From Nemophila menziesii (lineage: Eukaryota; Streptophyta; Magnoliopsida; Boraginales; Hydrophyllaceae): a stretch of DNA of 64,000 bases. Under the pieces are notes generated by a model. It had not been told where the DNA came from. It saw nothing but the letters and a program-made list of their open reading frames with translations, and did no database searches. The position numbers were made by a program, and so were the translations under genes. Positions 22,407 through 34,273 of the stretch are shown one piece after another. Position 1 is the stretch's first letter. Every line of letters starts with the position of its first letter. The DNA is taken from positions 18,960,296 to 19,024,295 of the forward strand of contig JARWIR010000024.1 in NCBI GenBank assembly GCA_029959085.1. Reading direction: 5' to 3'.

Positions 22407-23853
22407 CCATTGCATCTATACAAACAAGTCTTTATAGTTCTTTGTGGGTAGTTTATATACATTAATTTTACATATTTCTGTTGTTTTCTGATGGAAAGTT
22501 TAAAAAAGTTGTTTGACTAAAATTTCCGAGTTCATATGTCAATGATAATAATTGTCTGTGCCCATTGTTATTCTCGATAAAATTTTGATGCCATTAGGAT
22601 TCATTGAGTTTATGAGAAAGAAAAGAAAAATTTTCATGTTTAATTATCGTTTATAATTCTTAAACGTCTGAACAGTAATCTTTCTAGTGTGTAATTTGAG
22701 GAACGGGTAAACATTTATTCGTGATTTAACTTGCGATTTTTGTTTTTTTGATTATGGTAATGAAGAAGCCAATACTTTCCTGCCTTTTCGGGTTGTACCT
22801 GGTGATGTTATTGATCATAAGTTCCTTACCTATAGTCAGCAAAGAGGGGATAGACATCGCTTAATAGATAAAAAGAGGTCCCTTTACAAGAATATTAAGT
22901 TTCAGTGGAAGTTACTACAAAATCATACTCCAGAATCAATTTATGTTCGAGTTTACAAAGAGAGAATAGATTTATTACGCGCTGCAATTGTTGGCAAAGA
23001 AGCAACACCTTATCACCATGGTCTATTCTTCTTCGACGTTCTTTTCCCTGTGGGTTTCCCAAAACAACCGCCCCATATAGTTTATCTTACTCATAAGTTA
23101 CCCATTAGAGATGATATGACAACAAAGAAGTATCTAAATGAACGCATTAATGAAGATGGGACAATAATCGGTTGTTTAGACAAATGGAATCCAAAACAAC
23201 CATCGATTCTTCAGGTTTTAAAAGGTATTCGTGATGTGGTGTTTGGAAACAGGCCCTTCGATTTAAGTCCTGATGAATTAACTAACCTTGTTGTACCTGG
23301 CATGGAACCTGTTTGTTCTCCAGAATTCAATGTTTATAACTCATTCATATTTTTAAATTCTGTTCAAACAATGGTACGCAATATGGAAAGACCTGCAAAA
23401 GATTTTGAAGGTCTTGTTTTAGGACATTTTAGGAAGAATGAAAAAATCATTCTGGAAGCTATCAAAGCTTATGATATTGGTCAGTTTAAATTTGAAAAAT
23501 CCTCACAAGCTTTAGCTGAGCCTTTGCCTGTTTGTGATAACTTTGAGTATAACGCAGCAGTAGTATCACTCGAATTCAAAAAAGCTTATGCAGACATGGT
23601 TAATATGTTGTCTGAAATGGAGGAGCAAGAAACTGAAAGATATGAGACAGAATCAGAAGGTGAAAGTGAAGAAAGCAGAGATCTAAAAGGTTCAACCACT
23701 GAATCAGAAGGTGGACCAGATGCACCTGGGCCAAGCACGCAAGAGCAAGACAGGGACATGGAAGCTCCTCAATTAAATGTAAATAAGAAAAGTTGGATCA
23801 GGAAAACTATTAATAAGTTAGGAAAATGTTTTGGGAAATCACAGACTAGGTAG
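22262..23853 (+). CDS. UBE2O-type E2 ubiquitin-conjugating-like protein, 389 aa, two exons
   Basis: Exon 1 is 22262-22343 (MASTSGTTYEE), donor CAG/GTAAAA. Exon 2 is 22766-23853, acceptor GAAG/AAGCC (an acceptor three bases on is also possible). The joined frame is open for 389 codons. Residues about 60-190 are a UBC fold of the large-E2 group (plant UBC24/UBC25/PHO2-like, animal UBE2O): FQWKLLQNHTPESIYVRVYK, then LLRAAIVGKEATPYHHGLFF, then FDVLFPVGFPKQPPH. The C-terminal extension has the family's SVQTMVRNMERPAKDFEG-like helix and an acidic tail. The loop that normally reads GKVCLSLL..TW reads GTIIGCLDKW, so the expected catalytic Cys aligns with Ile; a Cys lies two residues on. It may be inactive or regulatory. 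Intron 1 holds a CTTT microsatellite. Confidence 0.75.
22351..22405 (+). repeat. (CTTT)n microsatellite in intron 1
   Basis: About thirteen uninterrupted CTTT units lie eight bases after the 5' splice site of the E2-like gene. They would extend the polypyrimidine content of the intron but are far from the acceptor. Confidence 0.95.
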
Positions 23854-24146
23854 GAATCTTTTTCTTGTGATTTTTCTCTACTATCATTCACTCTCCATCA
23901 TCTATCTTGGCTGGGTTCCATTTTACTTTCTGTGGCTAATTGAAACTCTTATGGTTATCTCAGCATATTAATTGATTAATGTACTTAATTTCAAGTGTCA
24001 ATGAGCTTTGAGATTATCTTAATAGACTTGATTTGCATACTCGTTTAATGGTTTTTAGATATCAGATATTTCAATGGTAAAGGGAGAGTGGAGAGTCACT
24101 TATGTGATTCTCCCACATCGACATTTTTAAGTAGTTTAGTTTGATC
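23854..24146 (+). other. 3' flank of the E2-like gene up to the LINE insertion
   Basis: No ORF of note. A small inverted repeat GAGAGTCAC-TTAT-GTGATTCTC (24091-24112) is followed by CCCACATCG. The segment ends in the left copy of the LINE target-site duplication (24147-24160). Confidence 0.5.
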
Positions 24147-24251
24147 AAATTTTCACGTAGTTTTTTTTTTTTCAAATGCTTAATAATATAAATAGAAATA
24201 GTTCATTACAATACTATCAACCAATCCCCGAAATGGGTGGTAAAGAAAAGA

Positions 24252-25840
24252 TAATCCTAACTAAGGGCCATTTATCTATAATAGCCCACTTACCCCATCT
24301 GTTTATAAAAAGCATCCAAGCCCCCAACTACCAATTGAAAACCAACTAATAGGGATAAAAACCCCAAAAACCCCTCCATTCACTAATATATAAGACCCAA
24401 CCCAACCCCTTTTTTCTCTCACCAAACCCAAACCCGCTCCACCGCCTCCCCTCCCCTCTTCTCTTCTTCTATGAACTATCCCACCATCCCCTCCCAAATC
24501 CACCATTCTCGACACCATCGCCACCTCCGGCAACCGCTGCGCCACCACCATCAACAACACCACCAAGCTACAACCCACCGAGCTGCAGCGCCACCCCACC
24601 ACCACCTCCTTCGTCCTTCCTCATCCCACCACCGAGTTAAACCACCACCCCAACCACCAAGCTACAACACCAACCCACCCACCGAGCTACACCACCAAAC
24701 CCACCACCTCCTTCGTCCTTCCTCACCCCCCCCCCCCCCCACCGAGGTACACCACCACCCCAGCCACCAAGCTACACCACCAACCCAACCATCTAGCTAC
24801 ACCACCAAACCCACCACCTCCTTCGTCCTTCCTCACCCCACCACCAACCCAACCACCAGGCTACACCACCAACCCAACACAATTACATAATGGGGCCAGC
24901 CCAAGAACACTATCATGGGTCCAAACCTGGGTCCAATCCAATCGAGCCCAATAATCCAATCGAGCCCAAGAATCGTCACCCATCTCTTCACAATCAACCT
25001 TCCTGGAGCACGATTCGTCACCGTCATCCCACAAGATGTTCAGCAGCAGCAGCACCACAGCGAGTAAATTGGTCAACAGCATCCACGATCCAGTAATCCG
25101 CCACCATCACCATCGACACCCAATTCTTGACACCGCCATGGGTACGAATTAAGAGGAAGATGGGCCAGCCCGTGGAAGGAAGATGGGCTCATGGGTCCGG
25201 TCCCAGTAAGTAAAATAACAGATCAATTCGATGGGCTGATCACACCATGGGGCTGCTCAACTATCTAAAAGATTTGGCATCACAAATTGTAGTAGGCAGA
25301 GTATATTTACCATTTGAAACCATATATTAATTGAATTCTTATTCATTGTTGTCTGTAAATGAATTTGATACAGATTTTGGTAATAACAGTTAGTGAATTA
25401 GTTGTTTATCCACTGTGTTCATGAAATGTGCCAGCCCCATTAACAGTGTTGGTTTGTTTTGCTTATTTAGTTGAATATGTTGGTTTTAGTTGGTGTATGT
25501 CTTGAGTTTGTGTTGGTTTGTAAATGGATTTTTGGTTTGTAAATGGATTTGTTAATAAGTTAGAATTTTGATTCAGTGTTTTTGTTTATATATAGAATAG
25601 GTGCAGACCCATGGTAAGTGTGTGTGTTTTTGTATAATAGGTCTGTACCCATCGAGTTAATAATCGAGACGGGTCTCGACCGTATTGGATGTGACTTAAT
25701 GTAAATGTTAACTTCCACGGGTCCGTACCCATCACGGGCAAGGGTAGAATAGGTAGAAACCTAACCAAATAGTTAGAGGGTGGAGGTATATAGGATTATT
25801 TGTTAGTTAGGAGGTATATTATAAACATTTTAAAAAGTAG
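24252..25840 (+). mobile_element. MULE-like non-autonomous element B inside the LINE
   Basis: It lies between the RNase H coding end of the LINE and its 3' tail. The left end TCCTAACTAAGGGCCATTTA and the reverse complement of the right end TCCTAACTAACAAATAATCC are similar inverted repeats. The interior matches the style of elements A and C: GC-rich CCACCACC tracts (24430-24880), GGGTCCAGGCCC-type motifs and a 3' part with two GTACCCAT blocks (25645 and 25727). I could not find a clean 9-bp duplication, so the ends are approximate. Short His/Pro-rich ORFs inside are low-complexity. Confidence 0.55.
24590..24880 (+). repeat. Imperfect tandem repeat, unit about 105 bp
   Basis: CCACCACCTCCTTCGTCCTT recurs at about 24600, 24703 and 24811, each followed by CCTCACCCC or a close match and a CACCACCAA tract; a poly(C) run sits at about 24726-24740. 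It is part of MULE-like element B. Confidence 0.7.
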
Positions 25841-26155
25841 GCTGTTTAAAGTAATAACCTCCCTAACTAATTGGGGAGGAGGTTTGAACAACCAATTGCT
25901 CGGCAACACACCTAGAAGCTGCTGCCTTGCAACCCAATCAGCAAAAGCATTCATTTTCCTAGGAATAAAATGAAAGGAAACTAATCTATTACAAGATAAT
26001 AACTTAATATCCGAGTACAAAATTTTGTGCCTTGCATAAGTAGGAGTCTTGGGTTGATTAAGCATATCTATCACCACCTTGTTATCACTCAAGATTCGAA
26101 TGTCTTCAAACTGGAAATTAATAGCCGAAATTAGCCCGTTATGCACTCCTATCAT
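25796..26155 (-). pseudogene. LINE ORF2: RNase H domain (RVT_3-like)
   Basis: Read on the minus strand, the ORF has the Glu helix (EEAEMIGVHNGLISAI, starting just upstream in the same frame), then IRILSDNKVVIDML for the second Asp and RKMNAFADWVARQ near the C-terminus, as in the RNase H domain at the end of plant L1 ORF2. It ends in VREVITLNSLLF and then reads into the adjacent MULE-like element. The domain is separated from the RT part by stops and a decayed zf-RVT region. Confidence 0.75.
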
Positions 26156-26699
26156 CTCAGCTTCCTCTGCATTATAAGATAAGAATTTTGGGTATGACCA
26201 TGAATTAGTTTATTGTTTTTATCAAGTAATATGCAAGCTGATGAAGCACACTTATCAGTTTCAAAGCAAGCATCTAAAAAAGCAAATAAAGTATTTTCTG
26301 TAACATTTTCATTCCAGTTTCTCTTTTTACCTTTACCTAACTGTGAACAATGGAGATCTTTTTTTCCTTTTTTGTTTTCATTGTTACTATTGTTGTGTTG
26401 AGTATTTAAACTCCTTACACTGTTAATATTTGGGTCAGTTGGTTTTTTTGCCTCAGATATATTATTTATTTCATCATAGGCTTTAATTGCTTGTTGAAGA
26501 ACATATATTGGATCCGGTTTTTTTCCTTCATAACAGAATTTGTTCCGAGCTTTCCATATATTCCATACTATATAAGGGACTAAAGAGGCAATTTCTCTCC
26601 CAACTACATCTGTACCCCTTGCAAAGTTTTTAAACTAAGAAACCAGTTTTCAAACTTTGAAGCACAACAGACAGTAGTTAGGAGCTGTAAAGGAGATAT

Positions 26700-29485
26700 A
26701 AACCAAAGTGCTCTTACCCATGGGCACTTGAAGATCACATGTTCAATAGATTCTACATCATTACCACATAAATTACATATATCCGATGGTGCACATTTTG
26801 ATTAGAATTTTAGTTCCTCAGTGGGAACTTTTCTCTTACATAGTTTCCATAAAAAATTTCGAATTCTAGGGGGCACCTTAAGCTTCCATATCTCCTTCCA
26901 AATTTCATTTGGGGTTATATGGGAGCTACTAGGTGTGAATTCTTTTTTTTTTCTTTTCTTTTTCTCTTTCTAAGTCTTTAAGGTAACCATAAATGTTTTC
27001 CGAAGTAACTTCTCCATCTTTAGATGGGTTCCAAAAGGCAATATCTTCATGCCTATTTAAAGGAGTTATAATGTTGCAAATTTTGTTACTTACATTAGAA
27101 TTGAACCATTCATTAATGATAGTATGATTCCAGATATTAGAACCCTCATAAAATAGATCAACCACATTTATTAAGGGACAATTTATGGGGCATTTTAAGC
27201 TTTGTATTCCAGGGATCCATGAGTCCCTCCAAATATTAACATTTAATCCATATCCAATTTTCCACTTCATCTCATTTTTAAATATATTTCTTCCTTCCAG
27301 TAGGCTTTTCCACCCCCAAGAGGGGTGGTATCCTAATTCAGCATTAATAAAAGATGTTTTGCTATAGTAAATACCTTTAAGGGTTTTAGCGAGTAAAGAT
27401 TCCGGCTTTTTAAAGATTTTCCAGGCATTTCTTGCTAACAAGGCATAGTTTTTTATTCTCATATTTTTGAAGCCCATGCCTCCTTTGTTTTTATTCTCAG
27501 TCATTTCATTCCAACTTAGCCAGTGTTTTCTTTTTTCGTTATTTTTATTCCACCAAAATTTTGATATAAGAGAGTCTATATTTTCACATACTGTATTTGG
27601 GATAAGAAAAACCACCATAGTATAGGAAGGTATTGCACTAATAACAACTTTAATTAATATTTCCTTACCTGCATCTGATAAGAAGTTTGTATTCCAATTT
27701 TCCACTTTTTTTGATATGATATCTATCATCAAATGTAAGGATTTAACTTTAGACCTACCCCACTCCGCGGGGAGCCCCGAATACTTTCCTAAATTGTCCA
27801 GTTTATTCATTCTTAAGATAGAGAGGAGATTTTTTATTTTATCTTTAGGGATGTTTTTAGAAAACATAACACCACTTTTATTTAGGTTAATGCATTGTCC
27901 CGAGGCATTACTATATTCATTTATAATATTACTAAAATTTTCCACATCCTCTTCTTCAACTCTAATAAAGAAGAGTCTGTCATCAGCAAATAGTATATGA
28001 CTAAGTGTGGGGCACTTTCTATTGATTTTTAGGCCTCTAATATGATTCTCATTAATGTTTCTAGTGATAAGCGATGACAGGGCTTGGGTAATGATACAAA
28101 ATAGAAAGGGGGATAGTGGGTCCCCTTGTCTCAAACCTTTAGAAGGTAATTCAATGGCCACTTGTTCTCCATTAAGAAGAACTTGATAAGAGACAGTTGA
28201 AACACACCCCATAACCCACCTTATCCAAGTTGTACAAAAACCCATTTTAATAAGCATATCATTTAAGAAGTCCCATTCTACATTTTCGTAGGCTTTAGCC
28301 ACATCTGCTTTTATAGCCATATAATGTTTATCAGTTTTCCTTTTTCTTTTAAGAAAATGACTAACTTCATGCGCAAGAAGGATATTCTCCGAGATTTCTC
28401 TTCCCGGAATAAAAGCACATTGAGTTTCACTTATGATAAGGTGCATTATGCTTTGTAATCTTTTTACAAGATTTTTCGCTAAGATTTTATATATCACATT
28501 GGAGCAACTAATTGGTCTAAAATGAGAAACTTTAGCTGGTTTATCAACTTTTGGAATGAGAGTAATGATAGTTTTATTAACTTCATAAAGGCTACTTCCA
28601 TTCCATAGAAAATCCGATATGAATCTTAATATATCAAATTTTATAAGCTCCCAATGTTTTTTTTAAAGAAATACACAGGGTATCCATCAGGCCCAGGGGA
28701 TTTATCATCCCCCATGTCCCATAAAGCTCTTTTAATTTCATTACTGAGATTGGGGCAGTAAGCTTAGAATTCATGTTCTCATCTACACATTTTTCAATAT
28801 TATTAATCACAGGGTCATAATTTCTCGTCCCTTTAGAGCTGAAAATGTTTTTGAAATAGGTTTTTATTTCAGATTCTATACCTTTCTTATCATAAACCCA
28901 AGTGTTATCATCAGTAAGTAGACATTCAATTTTATTTCTCTTTCTTCTCGTTTTAGTTAATGAGTGAAAGTAGGCTGTGTTTCTATCACCAAGGGTGAGC
29001 CATCTCACTCTTGATTTTAGTTTCCAATAAGATTCTTCTTGTTTCCACCTATCTTCTATTCTCTTGGTAATTGCATTATAGTCCTCCCAGTTAATGGGAT
29101 CACTAGAGTTTATCATATTTTGAAGAGAGTTATTATCATTTTTTAAGGACTCTTTTTTCTTTTTTGCATTTTTTCTTGCCCATTCTGTAAGGTTATGAGT
29201 AAGTATATTGAGTTTCTTACCTAATTTATGTATTCCTTTTCCTCTTATCATAACCATTTCTAGCCATTTCTTATTTATCCGATTTATACATTCTTCATCC
29301 TCAATCCAGTTTTTACAGAAAATGAATCTTTTCAAGTAAGGTATTCTTTTAATATCTTTCATAATCATGATCATTGAGTGGGTTGATCCTATAGGGGGAA
29401 GGATTGCCAGCCAAGAGTTTGGGAATAGTACTTCCCAAGATTTACTAATGCAGCATCTATCAATAAGTTGTTTTATCATCTCATC
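26700..29485 (-). pseudogene. LINE ORF2: linker, reverse transcriptase and zf-RVT
   Basis: This continues the endonuclease frame exactly once the LTR element and one ATTTT copy are removed (189 codons from 36573 to 36007, then 29485 onward). RT landmarks on the minus strand are KSPGPDGYPVYFF near 28690, FRPISCSNVIYKILAKN near 28510, FIPGREISENILLAHE near 28400, KADVAKAYENVEWDF near 28300, GLRQGDPLSPFLF near 28120 and the catalytic FADD near 27985. Indels near 28745 and at an A-run near 28660 shift the frame. A stop at 26929-26931 and another near 26810 break the zf-RVT part (VPPRIRNFLWKLCKRKVPTE, CNLCGNDVESIEHVIFKC). Confidence 0.88.
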
Positions 29486-29490
29486 ATTTT

Positions 29491-30850
29491 TGAAAGTCCT
29501 AGAGGGGGGGTGAATAGGATTACTATTAAGATTAATGCCTAATTAAAAAATCTTTTGGATAAATATAAGTTTATGAAAGAAACTTCTAAGACAACTAATA
29601 TATCAAACACTTATAAATCATGCATAGGATAAGCTAGAGGTTCGATATATAAGTTTAACATGTAAAACGAGTTTCTATTTCCTTACTACTCTAGATGGCA
29701 ATTGGTTGATTAACTAGATGAATATTATTACGATATTAATGCTAGCAAGTAATCAAACATATAATGAGCGGAAAGTAAATAGAGTAGGGATAGAATGATA
29801 CACATGATTTATAGTGGTTCGGTTTCCCTACATCCACTACCTAAGGAAGCCTCCTTAGGATTTCAAGCTTTTCACTAAGCTCCCGTGTCTCTCTTAACCG
29901 GGTCGAGAACACAATAACTCTTACAACCTCTTCGATAACACGAAGGACAAACACTTGTGCTATCGCAACACAAGGACACCAAGTATACTCCCGATACTCA
30001 AACACTTATGCTATCTCAACACAAGGATACCAAGTATACTCCCTATACTTGAATTCTCTCTTAATCTATCTATTACAAGACCTAGACTTAAGAGGATGGA
30101 TACAAAGTGTTTAAAGGGGTGCAAACAACTTTGCTAGATAATCTCCTAAAGAGTAGATATGACTATAAGCTTGTAAACTCCTCTAGAGTAGATGATAACT
30201 TTGAAGCTTATTGGTTTAAGCTCTTGATCAAGCTTGGATAATTAACTTTGATAGCTTGTGACCTCTAACTTTGTAGGAGAATGATATGTAAGATAGTTGA
30301 AGTGTTAGAGGTGAGTTTCTCCTTCAAAGAGCTCATATTTATAGCACAAGAAAGTCCCCAACGGATATAAAGTTGATGGTGAACTTTGTTCCAAACCGGG
30401 TTCCCGGTTTCCCAAATGCGGGTACCCGGTTTTAGTTGCAACGGCTATAAAACGGCTATATAAACTTGATGTTGACTTGAGCTTCACCAAACCGGGTTCC
30501 CGGTTTTTCCAAATGCGGGTACCCGGTTTCTACTGACTTGGAGATTTATGATATTTTGATTCGTTGCTCGGATGGAAAAGTTTTCTTCACGAGAGTTGTT
30601 GTAAACATCATTTTAAGAAACTTTGTTGTTGATCATGAAAGCTAATTCTCAATGTACACATAAGATAAGGTTAAAAGTAATGGTGAGAGAATTAGCTACT
30701 AAGGATAAGATAATTAAGCTTTGATCAAAATGATGTTAATTGTGCTTTTTGATGATTTAGAGTGCAAGATAATAAAGTGAAATTAGCACACTAAACAATA
30801 GAGGATTTGTCACATTAAAACACCTAATCGATGGGGGCAATAAGCCAACA
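29491..30850 (-). repeat. 3' LTR of the Sirevirus-like element
   Basis: On the plus strand the LTR runs TGAAAGTCC to GCCAACA (1360 bp). Visible differences from the other LTR are near 29606 (TATAAATC versus TATGGGATC) and near 29918 (AACTCTTAC versus AACCCTTAC). It includes two pairs of CG-rich palindromes, CCGGGTTCCCGG and CGGGTACCCGG, near 30397-30432 and 30489-30526. Confidence 0.95.
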
Positions 30851-31340
30851 ATCTCCCCCTTTTTGATGATGACAAATCAATCACTAAAACACATATGGAG
30901 TCAAACTCCCCCTCACAAAAAGCATTAAGTCAAAGTGTATTTTTATGAAAAAGACATGCATTTGTGAGTTTTGTAAAGTGCAAGTTTTGAAAGTTTTAGT
31001 GCACATATTTCTCCCCCTTTGTCTTCATCAAAAAGACGAAATAAATGAATAAACCATAACAAGGAAGAAGAGCTAAAACTCAAGTGAATAGATTTTAAAC
31101 AAAGATTCTAAGAAAGTGCAAGAGTTTAGAGATTAAAGCAATTTTTAGAAATAGATGCACAAAGATAGATAATTGTAAGAGTTAAGAGATAGAGACTATT
31201 TACCAACTCCTTGATCGATAGATTTTCATTTCATATGCTTTCTAATAACACAAACGATTAGTTGCAATGTATTTAGATAAATGATTAGCCTAAGCATTTG
31301 AGTTTTTAAATATGATTTAACAAAAACTCCCCCTTACACA
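30851..31340 (-). promoter_or_regulatory. Polypurine tract and repeated PPT-like motifs
   Basis: Directly inside the 3' LTR, the minus strand reads AAAAAGGGGGAGAT (30851-30864), the expected primer for plus-strand synthesis. Further GGGGGAG tracts lie at about 30906, 31011 and 31327. Multiple such tracts have been described for Sirevirus retrotransposons. The rest of this stretch is non-coding. Confidence 0.7.
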
Positions 31341-31966
31341 ATGCATAGAGTTTGTTTCAATTTGTAAAAAGTTTTGATCTATAATTTTTCCCTAAGAAGA
31401 ATATTTTTGAAATTATTTTGAAAAACTTTTAGGGGGTAAATTGTAATTTTTGAAAAGCATGGGTGATAAAAATATTTTTCAAAAGTTTTAAGGACTTAAA
31501 AGCAATTTTGAAAAATCTTTTAGGGACCTAAATGCAATTTTCAATCATTTTGGGAATTAAGACAAATTTGAACAAACTATAGGGACCTAAATGCAATATA
31601 GGATAAGATCAAGGATAAGAGAGCAATAGTACCTATATCATCAAGGAAAATGTTAGTAAAATCAAAGCATAAACTTGAAGCAACTAAACATTAGAATTCC
31701 AAAATAAAATCATAGCATACTAAAACAAATATCCAAATTTAAACACCATAGCATACTAGATCAAATATCCAAATCAAACCAAGTTAAACATAAAGCATCC
31801 TAAACCATTATCCAAATAAAACATGTAGCAACAATATCCTAGATGTCCAAAACACGGACCCATAAACAATTAAAGCATAAACACCACAAACTTAGTCCAA
31901 AACACTAAGAACACATAAAAGCCAAGTAAAATGAAGATTAAACTAAAACACCCAAACACGAACGAT
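31341..31966. other. Non-coding interior of the LTR element
   Basis: A-rich sequence with recurring ACCTAAATGCAAT and CATAGCATACTA phrases. No ORF, RNA gene or terminal repeat is seen. Confidence 0.6.
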
Positions 31967-33280
31967 TTAGCGATTTTCACGAGGAGAGCGGCTCCTTGAC
32001 CTTCTTCCATTTCCAACATCATCACGAAGACATGAAACTTCATTTTTCAACCCCTCAATTCGATTATTCATATTTTCAAACCATCCTTTGATTTCCGCAA
32101 AACCCTCTTTAATAACATTCAACAAAGTAGATTCAACTTTATCAAGATCATCTTTAGTAGCAACATTTGAGGAAGAACCAATGGAAGATTTTGAACGGGA
32201 AGTGGTATAAGACGGAGGAGGATTAATAGGCATAACCTCACGGGAAGGAATGTTAAGAGACTCAATAGTGGGACCCGAGGAAGTGATATTTTGACCAACA
32301 TTTTTCAAGATAGTTTTTCGAAGATTTTCGGGAAGATGATAAAAAACATGCTTATCAATGTATTCTCCATTGTAAACGAAAATTTTCATAGTTTTCAAAA
32401 AAGGAATATCAAACCTCCAAATTGGTTCAAAATCACGAGGGTCAAGAGAGGGAGATATTTTCTTAACATTGATTAAAAGATAACTAAGAGCAATACCATA
32501 TGGTAGAGTAGAATTCGAATGAGCACGATAATCCAAGTTACGAATGAAAATTTTGCAAAAATTGATAGGCCTTTTCGAATAAAGAAGAAATAGAAGGATT
32601 GCTTCATAAGGAGCAATTGTACCATCTTTCCTATCTTTTCCCAAAAGACAAAACAAGATAATTTTGTGTGCCAAACGAATATCCGGAGTAAATAAACTCG
32701 ATAGCCAAGGTTGAGTATGGGTTTGAATCATTTTTGAAGACATAAAAGCCTCAACCTCGTTTTTCAAAGGAATATCAATCAATTCTTTACTTCTATTCCA
32801 ACCCGAAACAATAAAATTTTCATAACCACTATTTTGAAGTTTAAAAGCTTTTTCAATGGTTTTTGGAGTAATGGAAAGATTTTTGTTTGAAACCATTGAT
32901 TTTAAAGTGCAAGAATCACAATCTAGTGGATGGATATTTTTGTAAAAATCATTAACAAGGGATTCATAAGACTTATTTTCAAGAGAAAGGAAAAAATCTA
33001 ATCCTTGGAATTGAAATAAATGGAAGAGATTAGAATTTGAGCCATTTACCAAAGAGATGGAAGCACTTAGTGAATGAGATGAAATTGATCTTCCCCAAAG
33101 GATTTTGATGTTCTTCCTCACCATTCTTTGTCTTGTGGGTTCTTCTTCAAGCTCAAAATCATCTTCTTCATCTTCAAATATTGGGTCTATCTCAAAGTTT
33201 TCATCTTCTTCATCAATGATTCTCTTGTTTTTGGAAGCCCTTGAAGCTCTAGAAGCTTTGGAAGATGAAGCCATGGCCAA
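31967..33280 (-). CDS. Intact 437-aa ORF of the 'putative plant transposon protein' type
   Basis: The ORF starts MAMASSSKASRASRASK (the second Met, two codons on, is equally likely). An acidic stretch follows (residues about 20-50). The central 250 residues (from FHLFQFQGLDFFLSLENK to LDPRDFEPIWRFDI) have the feel of the plant-transposon domain often found as an extra ORF in Athila and other LTR elements (PF20167-like; from memory, not searched). The end has a predicted coiled coil (DDLDKVESTLLNVIKEG to RIEGLKNEVSCLRDD) and an Arg/Ser tail (GRRSRSRSPRENR). It is the only complete gene left in this element. Whether it is structural or helps trans-mobilisation is unknown. There are no breaks, in line with the young LTRs. 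Confidence 0.75.
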   Translation of the reverse strand: MAMASSSKASRASRASKNKRIIDEEDENFEIDPIFEDEEDDFELEEEPTRQRMVRKNIKILWGRSISSHSLSASISLVNGSNSNLFHLFQFQGLDFFLSLENKSYESLVNDFYKNIHPLDCDSCTLKSMVSNKNLSITPKTIEKAFKLQNSGYENFIVSGWNRSKELIDIPLKNEVEAFMSSKMIQTHTQPWLSSLFTPDIRLAHKIILFCLLGKDRKDGTIAPYEAILLFLLYSKRPINFCKIFIRNLDYRAHSNSTLPYGIALSYLLINVKKISPSLDPRDFEPIWRFDIPFLKTMKIFVYNGEYIDKHVFYHLPENLRKTILKNVGQNITSSGPTIESLNIPSREVMPINPPPSYTTSRSKSSIGSSSNVATKDDLDKVESTLLNVIKEGFAEIKGWFENMNNRIEGLKNEVSCLRDDVGNGRRSRSRSPRENR

Positions 33281-33419
33281 GGAGATGATGAAGGTTTAAT
33301 GGAGAAGTTAGGGTTTGAAGGGTTTTCGTTTTTGAGAGAGAAAGAGGAGAAAAACGGGTTTGAAAAGTGAAGGAAAAGGGTAAAGACCAAGGGTTTTGAC
33401 TTAGTCGGTTTTTACACAG

Positions 33420-33462
33420 ATTAGGAACCGGGTTCCCGCATTCATCAAAACCGGGTACCCGG
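33420..33462. repeat. CG-rich palindrome pair upstream of the 437-aa ORF
   Basis: AACCGGGTTCCCGCA and ACCGGGTACCCGGTTT, about ten bases apart, repeat the palindromes of both LTRs in the internal leader of the element. Confidence 0.85.
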
Positions 33463-33768
33463 TTTCCTCGACAAAGAGGGGTAAGAAAGGAAAAAGACAT
33501 TTTTCAAAAACCACCCGAAACTAGTTCGAAACCTCCCCAATAGTTTAGACATGTTATAAAACTCCCAAAATAATTTTTGTTATGAAAAAATATGAAAAGG
33601 GAAACACGAAAATGGAGAAAACGGTTTATTGCATAAAGACCCCTATATTTTTAAAAAAGTACAAAAAGACCCAAAGTGAAAACTAAGCAATTTTAAAGCA
33701 TGAAAGGGTCAAGACTAGCAAGATATAGCACATAGAGGATAAAGCACATAAAACACATAGTAAACATT

Positions 33769-34146
33769 TTTTTTTTTTTTTTTTTGATGACGAGGGTTCC
33801 CGGACTTACACCCGACTAGTCCCCCGGGAGATATGACTGCCTCCCCAACCATACCTCCAGGTAATCAGAACTAGGTTGCCCATGTTCTGGGGAGGGTTTC
33901 GGACCTTGGAAACTTTCCAAACATAATAACTTTCTTCCACCTGCGGGATTCGAACCATGTATCTCTCACTTGAGAGAACTTTCTAAACTTTAATAACTTT
34001 CTGCCGCCTGCGGGATTCGAACCATGTACCTCTCACTTGAGAGAACTTTCCAAACTTTAATAACTTTCTGCCGCCTGCGGGATTCGAACCCTGTACCTCT
34101 CACTTGAGAGACAGAGCCCTGGCCAGATGAGCTAGCTCACCTGGTT
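33769..34146 (-). mobile_element. tRNA-derived SINE with a triplicated B-box segment
   Basis: It is flanked by the 14-bp duplication ACATAGTAAACATT (33755-33768 and 34147-34160), with a T17 run (poly(A) tail on the minus strand) at the left. On the minus strand, box A is TAGCTCATCTGG (34134-34123) and box B GGTTCGAATCCC (34090-34079). A 67-bp unit carrying CTCTCAAGTGAGAGGTAC and a B-box is present three times (B-boxes at 34079, 34012 and 33945). A non-tRNA body with GGGGAGGCAGTCATATCTCC follows. It sits inside the LTR element, which itself sits inside the LINE. Confidence 0.9.
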
Positions 34147-34273
34147 ACATAGTAAACATTAAGATAAAAAGGAAGAAAGGAGAGAATTCACCGTATTTTC
34201 CTTTTACGAGGTATGAACGTCCTTTTGCATATAATTCAATTTTCTTGACGCTCAACACCTTTAATGAATATTA

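Noticed and set aside
24109..24119. TCCCACATCG, resembling the plant snRNA upstream sequence element
   Set aside because: No TATA-like box at the right distance and no snRNA sequence follows, even after removing the LINE; the motif is also common elsewhere.
33940..34146. A possible tRNA gene (box A, box B, GGTTCGAATCCC)
   Set aside because: It has three B-boxes, a poly(A) tail and a 14-bp duplication and does not fold as a full cloverleaf; it is a SINE.
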